Source: Alphaproteobacteria bacterium (GTDB taxonomy: Bacteria; Pseudomonadota; Alphaproteobacteria; SMXS01). Taken from it: a DNA stretch of 64,000 nucleotides. How positions within the stretch are numbered: position 1 is the stretch's first letter; each line of letters opens with the position of its first letter. Under the pieces are notes generated by a model. It did no database searches. It saw only the letters and a list, made by a program, of their open reading frames with translations, and was not told where the DNA came from. Where the stretch lies: positions 1 through 64,000 of the forward strand of contig JANQQJ010000023.1 of the NCBI GenBank assembly GCA_028284945.1, given 5' to 3'. Of this stretch, positions 7,517-15,574 are shown piece after piece. Made by a program: the position numbers and the translations under genes.

Positions 7517-9367
7517 CTATCGCCCGGCCTGCGGCTGCCGGTTGAACACATATTTGTTCAGCGTCCAAAGCAGAGGCACCAATAAGTAATCATATGTGAC
7601 CCGGGCAATGGTTTTGATCCCGGGTGTCGATACCAGGGCAGCCAGCCAACGGTAACGGGGCATCCGCCGCCATATCGCAATGAACGCCTCGACGCCGACC
7701 AGAATCTCGCCATCACCGTTAACGGCATGCAGACGGCGCTTTAGCTCGTCCCTTTTGACGCCCAAATGCGCCGGAACAACCGGATTGGCGTCGATATCGC
7801 AGAACCCCAGCTTGCCGCCGCGCCTGACAACCTCCCGCTGATAATGCGCGATTTCGCGGCTGCAGACCGGGCATTCGCCATTGAAATAGGCGGTCACAAT
7901 ACCCGGCTCCTCTGCGGGTGCCGGCAACAGCAAATCCTCCAGCGCGCTGCGAAGACTGAGATGTTTGAATGTGAAACCGCGCCGCGCCAGCCGGTTTGGC
8001 ACCACCCGCTGCCCGTCGAACAGAATCTGTGCCATCTGCCCCATAACAAGCCGGGCGGGCGATGCTGGGATGCGCAGCCAAACCGGGCGGCGCATCACAG
8101 CCCCAATCATCTTGTTGAAGTCACGGTTGGTCACAGGCTCCGGCGTGGTCAAGTTAAAGGGTCCCTCGGCCTGTTTGTCCTCAATCAGGCTCAGCATTGC
8201 GGCGACCGCATCCTCAATATGGATCCAGGACACATATTGACGCCCATTGCCTAGTGTTGCTCCAAGAGCAAATCGGTGCGGCATGGCAAGCCTCGGTAAG
8301 GCCCCACCATCGGCACCCAACACGACCCCGAACCGTAGATTACACACGCGGATGCCGAGAGTCTTGGCGTCGTCCGCAGCGGCTTCGCGCGCCCGGCACA
8401 GTTCAGATTGGAAAATGTCCTGCGGGCCATCGGCTTCGGTCAACACACGGTCGTCATGAAGCCCATAGAACCCGATGGCGGACGCGGCCAACAGCACGTC
8501 GGGACGCTGATATCGCGTCAACAGAAAGTCGTTCAGCGCCTTTGTGGTTTCAACACGGCTGTCCAGCAGCACTTTCCGGCGGGCCTTGGTCCAGGGGAGC
8601 CCCAATATGGGCGCGCCGGCCAGCGCAATCACCGCATCCAGTGGCTGCGAGGCCGGGATATCATCGAACGTTGTGACGATCTCCACGTGCGGGCCGAACA
8701 GGTCATCAGCTGTCTCGGGGGTCCGTGTGAAAACGATCACCTTATCGCCCCGGTGCAATAGCGCGCGCACGAGATGGTGGCCAATGAAACCCGTCGCCCC
8801 GGTAACCAGCACGGTGTGGGGCGCCTCACTCCTGCCTATCTCGATTGGATACCGTTGCCACGCCGGCGTCTGACGGCGAGTCAGGCTCACCACTGCAATC
8901 GCGTTACGAACGGCCCACAGTCCAACGCCAACACCAAACAGAGTGAGCACCCAACTAATCCAACCGTGCTCGGCGGGGACCAGCGTCGTCGGTTGCCCGG
9001 TCCACGCCAACCAAATCGGCCAGAAGGTGATCAACAGGGCACCGAAGATGATCGCCAAAATCGTATGCAGCACGCGTTCAAACGGCGGGAGCTTTCGCGT
9101 CCTGTCTTCAATGATGAAGTCCGCCAGGGTGATGCCGATCTCCAGCACCAACAGGCCGGCGAACGCCCAGGCCCATAGGCCGTGCCACTCGCTCCAGGCA
9201 AACCCGAGAAAAATCACCGCATAGATCGCCTCACGCGCAGCATGCAGCGCCAATTCGTTCCGTGCGGATGGCTTTGAGGGCAAGCGTTCGGTCACTTCGT
9301 GATGCCAGAAATTATCGATACCCCCTAATACGCCTTGAACCAGGAGCAGGATCAGCAACATGTCCAT
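7517..9367 (-). CDS. membrane/NAD(P)-epimerase (TIGR01777 type)/DCC-family thiol protein fusion
   Basis: One 616-residue frame joins three modules. The N-terminus (about 1-160) has four to five membrane segments. A Rossmann-fold SDR follows, with VLVTGATGFIGHHL at about 186-199 and a tail typical of the TIGR01777/SDR39U1 epimerase group. A DCC-family (DUF393) module begins with YFNGECPVCSREIAHY at about 494, with cysteines near 499 and 502. DCC proteins have a thioredoxin-like C-x-x-C and often occur beside or fused to membrane or redox proteins. The ATG at 9367 has AAGGA 7 nt upstream and is preferred over the ATG at 9382. A perfect palindrome shared with the neighbouring regulator lies 24 bp upstream. 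Function unknown; inferred to be a membrane-anchored redox enzyme. Confidence 0.8.
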   Translation of the reverse strand: MDMLLILLLVQGVLGGIDNFWHHEVTERLPSKPSARNELALHAAREAIYAVIFLGFAWSEWHGLWAWAFAGLLVLEIGITLADFIIEDRTRKLPPFERVLHTILAIIFGALLITFWPIWLAWTGQPTTLVPAEHGWISWVLTLFGVGVGLWAVRNAIAVVSLTRRQTPAWQRYPIEIGRSEAPHTVLVTGATGFIGHHLVRALLHRGDKVIVFTRTPETADDLFGPHVEIVTTFDDIPASQPLDAVIALAGAPILGLPWTKARRKVLLDSRVETTKALNDFLLTRYQRPDVLLAASAIGFYGLHDDRVLTEADGPQDIFQSELCRAREAAADDAKTLGIRVCNLRFGVVLGADGGALPRLAMPHRFALGATLGNGRQYVSWIHIEDAVAAMLSLIEDKQAEGPFNLTTPEPVTNRDFNKMIGAVMRRPVWLRIPASPARLVMGQMAQILFDGQRVVPNRLARRGFTFKHLSLRSALEDLLLPAPAEEPGIVTAYFNGECPVCSREIAHYQREVVRRGGKLGFCDIDANPVVPAHLGVKRDELKRRLHAVNGDGEILVGVEAFIAIWRRMPRYRWLAALVSTPGIKTIARVTYDYLLVPLLWTLNKYVFNRQPQAGR

Positions 9368-9391
9368 CGCACTTTCCTTCATTTATATCGG

Positions 9392-9415
9392 TTATTTCTG
9401 TATATACAGAAATAA
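9392..9415 (-). promoter_or_regulatory. perfect 24-bp palindrome, operator of the fusion gene
   Basis: Core ATTTCTGT-N4-ACAGAAAT extended by two more paired bases on each side. It lies between the regulator's stop and the fusion gene's start. The same 8-bp arms recur at 9983-10002, so both sites probably bind the GbsR-type regulator encoded between them. Confidence 0.75.
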
Positions 9416-9429
9416 TCTGACAAATTTTT

Positions 9430-9969
9430 TTACTTCGCCTTTGCTTTTCCACCAGGCAGCAACCGGGCAATACCGCGCCCCATCTTCATCAACCGGACAA
9501 GGGTGGGCTTAGGCAGGCTACTGACCTGTTCGTACCAGTCGTTCATGGTGTCGACAAAAGTCAGCATGGTTTCCATGCGTTGAGCGACATCGGCGGGCGT
9601 TCTATCCGACCCTGCCTCGGCGACGCACTGACGCAGCGTCATGATCGTCGGGTCTATCTCCCGCTTTTTGCGCTCTTCGACGATGGTCAGCAGAATTTCC
9701 CAGGTATCCTCCAGCGCCTGGAAATGGTCACGTCGGTCCCCCATGACGTGAATAACACGGACGAGCCCCCAGCCCTGCAGTTCTTTGAGGCTGTTGGAAA
9801 CGTTCGACCGGGCAATTCCCAGGGTTTCGGTGATTTCGTCCGCGGGCAGCGGTTTGTCGGACAGGTAGAGCAGTGCATGAATCTGTGCGACAGAGCGGTT
9901 GGTGCCCCAGCGGGTACCCATCTCTCCCCAGTGGAGAACATATTGTTCCATGGCGGGTGTTAAATTCAT
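9430..9969 (-). CDS. GbsR/MarR-type winged-helix transcriptional regulator
   Basis: A 179-residue DNA-binding protein. Its winged helix (about residues 22-90) contains RSVAQIHALLYLSDKPLPADEITETLGIARSNVSNSLKELQGWGLV, typical of the GbsR subgroup of MarR-like regulators, followed by a helical C-terminal region. GbsR of Bacillus senses choline and represses glycine-betaine synthesis; the ligand here is unknown. The gene lies 62 nt upstream of the membrane/SDR/DCC fusion on the same strand. Near-identical perfect palindromes stand before both genes, so autoregulation plus control of the fusion gene is the likely arrangement, probably as a repressor. Confidence 0.85.
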   Translation of the reverse strand: MNLTPAMEQYVLHWGEMGTRWGTNRSVAQIHALLYLSDKPLPADEITETLGIARSNVSNSLKELQGWGLVRVIHVMGDRRDHFQALEDTWEILLTIVEERKKREIDPTIMTLRQCVAEAGSDRTPADVAQRMETMLTFVDTMNDWYEQVSSLPKPTLVRLMKMGRGIARLLPGGKAKAK

Positions 9970-9982
9970 GACTATTTCCGTA

Positions 9983-10002
9983 ATTTCTGTCTAGACAGAA
10001 AT
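9983..10002 (-). promoter_or_regulatory. perfect 20-bp palindrome, operator of the GbsR-type gene
   Basis: ATTTCTGT-N4-ACAGAAAT, 13 bp upstream of the regulator's start. Arms are identical base for base to those of the site at 9392-9415, while the central four bases differ (CTAG against ATAT). This supports specific protein binding rather than chance. Confidence 0.75.
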
Positions 10003-10045
10003 ATATGAAATATGGAGCTCACGAGTCAAGCCCTCTGCATGATGA

Positions 10046-10402
10046 CTAGTGCAAATCGTTTGGATTGTTCCTGCTACGGCGTACCAGCCGACCCATCCCA
10101 CGCAAAAGTAGTCCTACCGCCCCTGCAACCGCTAGAAGCGCGCCGATAATCATGATCCAGAAAAAGGCGAAGAGCGCCCTCGAATAGTTATTGTGGTCGG
10201 GCTCGGTATACCAGTCATAAGCTAGCAACAATGGTAGCCAGACTGTGACCATTACGATGACGAATACCACGCGGCCGCCCGGGATTATCCACCAGCTGGT
10301 ACCTCTCAGGGTCGGATCAAAGCAAGAAAGAACCCAACGGCCCCCGATAGCGAGGGGGTAGATAACACCAACCGCAACGCAGATCATCATAAGTGCTTCC
10401 AT
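10046..10402 (-). CDS. small membrane protein, unknown
   Basis: A 118-residue hydrophobic protein with about three membrane helices (near residues 4-22, 43-62 and 74-100) and a basic C-terminal tail. I do not recognise a family. It begins 5 nt after the stop of the NTF2-like gene on the same strand, so the two are likely cotranscribed. No motif suggests enzymatic activity; a general membrane or signalling role is only a guess. Confidence 0.55.
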   Translation of the reverse strand: MEALMMICVAVGVIYPLAIGGRWVLSCFDPTLRGTSWWIIPGGRVVFVIVMVTVWLPLLLAYDWYTEPDHNNYSRALFAFFWIMIIGALLAVAGAVGLLLRGMGRLVRRSRNNPNDLH

Positions 10403-10407
10403 TGTCG

Positions 10408-10785
10408 TCAGTCCGGCGGATTAACCGGTCCGCCGGCATGATGGTGGACCATGCGCCAGGCACCTTCTTCGCGGACAAAGATATTGGTCGCCAGCAGATG
10501 GCCATTCGCCAGCACCTCGTAACACAGCACAATCGCCGTATCGCCATAGATGCTGACCGTGGCGTCAACGCATTCGATTTCTGGCCGGTTGGGGTTTTCC
10601 AGTATCCCCCGCCAGCTATTGATCACCTCGTCCCGGCCCGTCAGTCGCGGCCAGCCGGGGTGCAAACAGCTGATATCGGCCTCTTGCGCCCAGATCGCCT
10701 CCATCGCCTGCATGTCAGCCGCGGCAAAGGCGTCATAAAACGCCTCGTTCGCGGACAATACGGTTTCCTGATCCCCAAGTGCCAT
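10408..10785 (-). CDS. SnoaL-like/NTF2-family protein
   Basis: A 125-residue cone-shaped-barrel protein of the NTF2-like superfamily. It has the typical helix AFYDAFAAADMQAMEAIWAQEADISCLHPGW, then GRDEVINSWRGIL, and a beta-rich second half ending WRMVHHHAG. Members include isomerases, dehydratases and ligand-binding domains. The short single-domain type beginning ALGDQETVLSANEAFYDAFAAA is common in alphaproteobacteria and has no fixed function. The ATG at 10785 was chosen over 10836 because the family's first helix begins right after it and the longer form runs toward the divergent carboxyltransferase gene. Confidence 0.75.
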   Translation of the reverse strand: MALGDQETVLSANEAFYDAFAAADMQAMEAIWAQEADISCLHPGWPRLTGRDEVINSWRGILENPNRPEIECVDATVSIYGDTAIVLCYEVLANGHLLATNIFVREEGAWRMVHHHAGGPVNPPD

Positions 10786-10856
10786 GGCCTGAGTGTGCGG
10801 TTGCCCACCAGCGAGCGTCAAGGCTACTGTCGGCACCCGAAATCAGAGGGACTGCA

Positions 10857-12407
10857 ATGAGCTGGGAAAAAGAAGCCGACGACATCAAACAACGGCGCAA
10901 GCTAGCGAAGGCACAGGGCGGGCCGGACGGGATCGCGCGGCAGCATGAAAAAGGCCGGCTGACCATCCGCGAGCGGGTCGCGGCGCTGACCGAGGATGGT
11001 GTTTTCGATGAAGCCGGCGAGGCTGCCGGCAAAGCTGAATATGACGACGACGGCAATCTGGTCGCGGTCAGCCCGCCCAACTATGTGCTCGGCTTCGGCA
11101 AGGTAAACGGCCGCCGCACCGTGATCGGCGGCGAGGACTTTACCCTCAAAGGAGGCTCTCCCAACGCATCAGGCCTGCGCAAGAGCGTCTATGCCGAAGA
11201 TATGGCAATCAAATACCGGGTGCCACTGGTTCGTTTCCTGGAAGGCGGCGGCGGCAGCGTCGCCGGATCGAAAGGGACCGGCCTGTCCTTCCCGCCGGTC
11301 TATGAACGTGCGCGGTTTAGGTCGCTGGCAGATGTGATGGGCGTGGTGCCGGTGGCCGCCGCCGCCTGCGGGCCGGTTGCCGGTTTCCCAGCGGCTCGCC
11401 TGGCAGGCTCCCACTTTTCGGTCATGACCAAGGATATCTCCCAAGTGCTAGTCGCCGGGCCCGCCGTTGTTGAACGGGCCTTGGGCGTCTCGATGACCAA
11501 GGAGGAGCTAGGCGGATGGCAGGTGCACCTGAAGAACGGGACCGTCGACAATTTGGCCAACAGCGAACAGGACGCAGCGGATCAGATCAAACAATTCCTC
11601 AGCTATATGCCTCAAAATGTCTGGGAACTACCGCCGGTTACCGAAACGGACGATGATCCGAACCGGGCCGATGAGGAGCTGATTTCGCTGATCCCGCGGG
11701 ACCGGCGCAAACCCTATAACGGGCGCAAGCTGATCAAACATGTGGTGGATCAAGGCTCGTTCTTCGAAATCGGCAAACGCTATGGGCCAGGGCAAATCGT
11801 CGGCCTAGCCCGCATGAACGGCCAGCCCGTCGGCGTCTTTGCCTCGGACTGCAAATACGCGGCTGGATCGATGACGGCCAATGGCGCCCAAAAAGTGCGC
11901 CGCTTCATCGATCTGTGCGACACATTTCATTTGCCCATTTTGAGCTTCGTCGATGAGCCCGGCTTTATGATCGGCCCCGATGCCGAAAAAGCCGGCACAA
12001 TCCGCTATGGCACCGCCTTCGTGATGGCGGCCATGCAGAGCCGGGTGCCCTGGGCCTCTGTCGTGGTGCGCAAAAGCTTCGGCGTTGCCGCCGCCGGGCA
12101 CTTTTCGCCTGAGGGGCTGGTGCTGGTCTGGCCGTCCGCCGAAATGGGCGCCCTACCGGTAGAGGGCGGTGTCGCTGTTGCGTTCCGCAAACAACTGGCC
12201 GAAGCAGACGACCCGGATGCGCTGCGTGCCCAACTGGAAAAGCAAATGGCAGCAGCCAACGCGCCCTTCCCGCGTGCCGAAGAGTTCGCCGTGCATGATG
12301 TTATCGACCCGCGCGAAACCCGCGCGCGGCTGTGCCAGTGGCTGGAATGGGTTCAGCCGGTCCTGGAGGACCAGAAAGGCCCCACCGGTTATGCCATCAG
12401 GCCTTAG
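10857..12407 (+). CDS. acyl-CoA carboxylase, carboxyltransferase (beta) subunit
   Basis: A 516-residue biotin-dependent carboxyltransferase of the propionyl/methylcrotonyl-CoA carboxylase beta type. Two crotonase-like halves are visible: the first with the glycine-rich FLEGGGGSVAGSKGTG stretch, the second with DQGSFFEIGKRYGPGQIVGLARMNG and VDEPGFMIGPDAEKAG. It transfers a carboxyl group from carboxybiotin to an acyl-CoA. The biotin carboxylase/BCCP partner is not adjacent, so it must be encoded elsewhere or this is a stand-alone paralogue. The ATG at 10857 follows a CAGAGGG ribosome-binding site. Substrate not determined. Confidence 0.85.
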   Translation: MSWEKEADDIKQRRKLAKAQGGPDGIARQHEKGRLTIRERVAALTEDGVFDEAGEAAGKAEYDDDGNLVAVSPPNYVLGFGKVNGRRTVIGGEDFTLKGGSPNASGLRKSVYAEDMAIKYRVPLVRFLEGGGGSVAGSKGTGLSFPPVYERARFRSLADVMGVVPVAAAACGPVAGFPAARLAGSHFSVMTKDISQVLVAGPAVVERALGVSMTKEELGGWQVHLKNGTVDNLANSEQDAADQIKQFLSYMPQNVWELPPVTETDDDPNRADEELISLIPRDRRKPYNGRKLIKHVVDQGSFFEIGKRYGPGQIVGLARMNGQPVGVFASDCKYAAGSMTANGAQKVRRFIDLCDTFHLPILSFVDEPGFMIGPDAEKAGTIRYGTAFVMAAMQSRVPWASVVVRKSFGVAAAGHFSPEGLVLVWPSAEMGALPVEGGVAVAFRKQLAEADDPDALRAQLEKQMAAANAPFPRAEEFAVHDVIDPRETRARLCQWLEWVQPVLEDQKGPTGYAIRP

Positions 12408-12411
12408 CCCA

Positions 12412-12843
12412 TCAGCTCACAACGTCATCGGCGCATTGGGCTGGGCGAAATACATAATATTTGCACGCAATGAAAAACACACCTGTATAGGCGATCATCG
12501 CTATGGCCTGAGCCACAAGTCGCATATCGACTAGCGTCCCAAGCGCAACTGCCAGCACAATCAGATTAATGGCATATGCCAGGATGAATGCCAGAACGTA
12601 CCGGGTGAAACCGCCTGAGCCTGAAACCTCACTTTGGAAAGTCAGTCTTCTATTCAAAACGAACCCCATGGCTAGTCCAACCGCATAGCCCATGGCATTG
12701 GACGTCCAGGGTGACCAGCCAAGCCCCTCCATGAACAGGATGATCGTGCCGTACCCGACAATGGTGTTGGCCAGGCCAACCAGTCCAAACAAGATCACCT
12801 GATTTCGGGATTGGCGTAGTGCCGCCTTACCGGTGCCGGTCAC
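12412..12843 (-). CDS. GtrA-like membrane protein
   Basis: A 143-residue protein with four membrane helices and the GtrA/DPMS signature: FGLVGLANTIVGYG, NAMGYAVGLAMGFVLNRRLTF and a closing ACKYYVF. GtrA-type proteins are thought to help flip polyprenyl-phosphate sugars across the inner membrane. The GTG at 12843 overlaps the preceding methyltransferase stop as GTGA, which supports this start over the longer frame. It is the third gene of a GT2/methyltransferase/GtrA operon, consistent with modification of a cell-surface glycan or lipid. Confidence 0.8.
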   Translation of the reverse strand: MTGTGKAALRQSRNQVILFGLVGLANTIVGYGTIILFMEGLGWSPWTSNAMGYAVGLAMGFVLNRRLTFQSEVSGSGGFTRYVLAFILAYAINLIVLAVALGTLVDMRLVAQAIAMIAYTGVFFIACKYYVFRPAQCADDVVS

Positions 12844-13559
12844 GCCCGGCCCCAGATGAAGTACTGCGCACCCAGCGGCAACCACGACAGATATTGTTCC
12901 ATGGGCCGCAGTGCCGACAATGCGGCCGGAAAAAACACGCAGTAGTCTCGCCTTAACCGGCTGAACCCGGCTTCCCGGATACGGGAATACATCCTTGGCG
13001 CCCGGATCAACACGGCGTCCTCATCAAATTCGCACGTATTGACAGCACGCACGGTGAGCGGGTTTAGCGGATTGTGTTCGAACAGAAAAAAATGACCGCC
13101 AGGCTTCAGGATACGCTTGATGTTCGCCAATGCTCCTGCATGGGCATCCGCATCAATGTGGTGAAAGACGCACGCGGCGAAGACCAGATCCACAGCGTTG
13201 TCCTCCAGCGGGATGTGATCACCGTCATAGTGCAGGAACGATATGCCTGGCCCATGGACAGCCCGAGACTGCGCCAGACTTGCTTCAGAAACGTCCAGGC
13301 AGGTCAGTTTCGCGTCGGGCAGATACTGCTGAAAAAACGGGACACTCGCGCCAACGCCTGAACCGAAATCGACAACTGATCCGATTTTCTCGTCACCAAC
13401 AAGCCGATCAACAACACGCACCTTGTATTCAGCGAAATAGGCCGGTTCCTCGCCTGATATAGAAATATTGCGGGCATGGAGGTCCTGATAGTCACCAGCG
13501 AAAGCATCGAACTCAGCAGCCTGATCCGCGGTCTTGGTTTCCTGCTTGAGCTTGGTCAT
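12840..13559 (-). CDS. class I SAM-dependent methyltransferase
   Basis: A 239-residue methyltransferase. Motif I is VVDFGSGVGASVPF near residue 64, followed by LTCLDVSEASL, the post-II segment AVDLVFAACVFHHID, and ILKPGGHFFLFEHNP. The fold is that of small-molecule methyltransferases. Its place between a polyprenyl-phosphate-type GT2 (10 nt upstream) and GtrA suggests a glycolipid or surface-saccharide substrate, which is inference. The start at 13559 is favoured because the longer frame would overlap the end of the glycosyltransferase gene. Confidence 0.82.
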   Translation of the reverse strand: MTKLKQETKTADQAAEFDAFAGDYQDLHARNISISGEEPAYFAEYKVRVVDRLVGDEKIGSVVDFGSGVGASVPFFQQYLPDAKLTCLDVSEASLAQSRAVHGPGISFLHYDGDHIPLEDNAVDLVFAACVFHHIDADAHAGALANIKRILKPGGHFFLFEHNPLNPLTVRAVNTCEFDEDAVLIRAPRMYSRIREAGFSRLRRDYCVFFPAALSALRPMEQYLSWLPLGAQYFIWGRA

Positions 13560-13569
13560 AAAATGCGGC

Positions 13570-14547
13570 TCAACCGGTTCCACGCGCCGCGTCACGCGCC
13601 ACGGCAGCCGGTTGGGAAACATCGCCGGCACGGATCACCTGGTCGATCAGGAAAATGGGGCGCCGTTTTGCCTCAAGAAAGGTTCGGCCGACATATTCGC
13701 CCATGACGCCGAGCACAAGAAGCTGCAGGCTGCCGAGGATCAGAACCGTAGTCATGACACTGGGCCAACCCGCTTCGGTCTCGAAGTAGAACCACCCCAG
13801 TAGCGTATAAACAATCCCCATCAGCGCCAGGACCGCGAAAATAAACCCCAGATAGGTTGCGATTTTCAGCGGTTTGGTGGAGAAGCCGGTGACCGCGTCA
13901 ATGCCGAGCGCCAGCATTTTCCCAAGCGGGTATTTGGTCTCACCAGCAAAGCGTTCATCCCGCTCATAGTCGAGCGGAACCTGCTTGAACCCAACCCATG
14001 ACACCATGCCACGAATGAAGCGGTGCTGTTCGGGCATCTGCCGTAACAGATCGAGTGATTTGCGGCTCATCAGGCGGAAGTCCCCGGTATCCAAAGGGAT
14101 TTCGATGTCCACAAGTCGGCGAAGAACCCGATAGAAGATAGCCGCCGTCGCCCGCTTGAAGACCCCCTCTCCCTTCCGCTGGGTTCGACGCCCGTAAACC
14201 ACATCCGCCCCTTCATCCATTAATGTCATCATTTCCGATAACAGTTCGGGCGGATCCTGCAGATCAGCATCGATAATCAAAATGCGGTCACCGGCGGCAA
14301 CTTCCAATCCGGCGCTTAACGCCAGCTGGTGTCCGTGATTACGCGTCAAGCGAACCAGTACGATGTGCGGATCCTTGGCCGCCAGCTCGAGCATTAATGG
14401 CCAGGTGCCGTCCTTCGACCCATCGTCGATCAAAACAATTTCGTGGGCATTGCCGCAGACGTCGAGGCAGGCGGCGCTGAGCCGTTCATGCAGCGCAACA
14501 AGCGTTTCCTCTTCGTCGTAACAGGGAACAACCGCTGACAGCACCAA
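13570..14547 (-). CDS. GT2 glycosyltransferase of the polyprenyl-phosphate (GtrB/DPM1) type
   Basis: A 325-residue enzyme with a GT-A catalytic domain (about 1-225). It has VPCYDEEETL, the nucleotide/metal motifs VLIDDGSKDGT and LIIDADLQDPPE, and a DTGDFRLMSRK stretch. Two C-terminal membrane helices (about 232-295) follow. This is the layout of GtrB and dolichyl/undecaprenyl-phosphate sugar transferases, which load glucose or mannose onto a lipid carrier at the cytoplasmic face. The downstream GtrA is the usual flippase-like partner, and the interposed methyltransferase may modify the sugar. Confidence 0.85.
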   Translation of the reverse strand: MVLSAVVPCYDEEETLVALHERLSAACLDVCGNAHEIVLIDDGSKDGTWPLMLELAAKDPHIVLVRLTRNHGHQLALSAGLEVAAGDRILIIDADLQDPPELLSEMMTLMDEGADVVYGRRTQRKGEGVFKRATAAIFYRVLRRLVDIEIPLDTGDFRLMSRKSLDLLRQMPEQHRFIRGMVSWVGFKQVPLDYERDERFAGETKYPLGKMLALGIDAVTGFSTKPLKIATYLGFIFAVLALMGIVYTLLGWFYFETEAGWPSVMTTVLILGSLQLLVLGVMGEYVGRTFLEAKRRPIFLIDQVIRAGDVSQPAAVARDAARGTG

Positions 14548-14567
14548 AAGCCCCTATGCCTAGTTGA

Positions 14568-14601
14568 ACTAACGTTCGTCGCTCGGTGGTCTATCGTTAG
14601 T
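14568..14601 (-). promoter_or_regulatory. spaced inverted repeat ACTAACG-N20-CGTTAGT upstream of the GT2 operon
   Basis: Perfect 7-bp arms 20 bp apart, about 20 bp upstream of the glycosyltransferase start and inside the 96 bp gap to the hydrolase gene. Two helical turns between arm starts would suit two protein contacts on one DNA face. Could be chance. Confidence 0.25.
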
Positions 14602-14643
14602 CCAAACTATGCATATTGGGCAAGCCCAACGGCCGATTCGCCT

Positions 14644-15567
14644 CTATCCACCCCGGTCGGGACGCGAATGACGCCACTCGGCGAGCAACGTGCGCAAAGC
14701 GGCAACAAAGGCGAGCGGCTGATCAAGAAACAGGTGGTGATCTGCTTCCGGGATCGACACGAAAGGCACCGAACTGTCCAGCACCTCGAACATGTAGTCA
14801 GCGATGTCCTGGGTAAAGAGCTGGCTCTTTTCGCCGTAGATGACCCCGACCCGGCACGCCAGGCTGGCCAATACCTCTGACTGATTAACGAAGCGAAACT
14901 TGCGAAAGAGCTGATCGTCGAACTTCCAGGTCCAGCCGCCCTCGGCCTCAGTGATCGAATGCCGGCCGATATAGTCCAGCACATAGTCATTGTCGCAGCC
15001 TTGTGGCGGCATCAGCCGGAACCGGCCCAAGGCTGAGTCGAAGTCCGGATAGATCTTTTTCGGTCTCACCGGGGCGCGGTTGCGCTGCCGTTGCCACTCA
15101 TAGTCTGGCGGCCGCACCGGTGAATCCACCAGCACAACACCGGTCAACTTGTCGCCATGCTCGTAACCGGTATTCAAGGTGACAAAGCCACCGAAACTGT
15201 GTCCAACAATGATCGGCTTGCCGTCGAACCCGGCATCGTCACAAACCGCCATGACCTCGGCAGAGAACAAATCCGCTGAATAAGCATCACGCCGGCCGCT
15301 ATCCCCGGCCCCGGATAGATCAATTGCCGCCACGCTGTAATGATCGCGGAAAAACGGTGCAAGAAACGTCCACCAGTGAGCATGTGCGCCGCCGCCATGG
15401 ACCAACAGCAAGCCTGGCTTGCCGCGGCCACCCCAGTGCAGATAGTGGATCGGGCATCCCTCAACCTCCACTGTGCGGTCGACATAGGGAACCTTCAGCG
15501 CTTTGGTAAACCACTCCGGAGCATCCGGCGGCACCACCGCGGACGTATTTTCAGCCGTGGAGCTCAT
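14644..15567 (-). CDS. alpha/beta hydrolase
   Basis: A 307-residue alpha/beta-hydrolase. The oxyanion stretch is LLLVHGGGAHAHWW, the nucleophile elbow is GHSFGG (serine), and a C-terminal PEADHHLF supplies the catalytic histidine. Residues LSGAGDSGRRD match the usual strand-4 loop. Likely an esterase or C-C hydrolase; the substrate is unknown. The ATG at 15567 lies 7 nt after the stop of the PPOX-family gene, with which it forms an operon, and the longer frame would overlap that gene. Confidence 0.8.
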   Translation of the reverse strand: MSSTAENTSAVVPPDAPEWFTKALKVPYVDRTVEVEGCPIHYLHWGGRGKPGLLLVHGGGAHAHWWTFLAPFFRDHYSVAAIDLSGAGDSGRRDAYSADLFSAEVMAVCDDAGFDGKPIIVGHSFGGFVTLNTGYEHGDKLTGVVLVDSPVRPPDYEWQRQRNRAPVRPKKIYPDFDSALGRFRLMPPQGCDNDYVLDYIGRHSITEAEGGWTWKFDDQLFRKFRFVNQSEVLASLACRVGVIYGEKSQLFTQDIADYMFEVLDSSVPFVSIPEADHHLFLDQPLAFVAALRTLLAEWRHSRPDRGG

Positions 15568-15574
15568 GCGGCGT

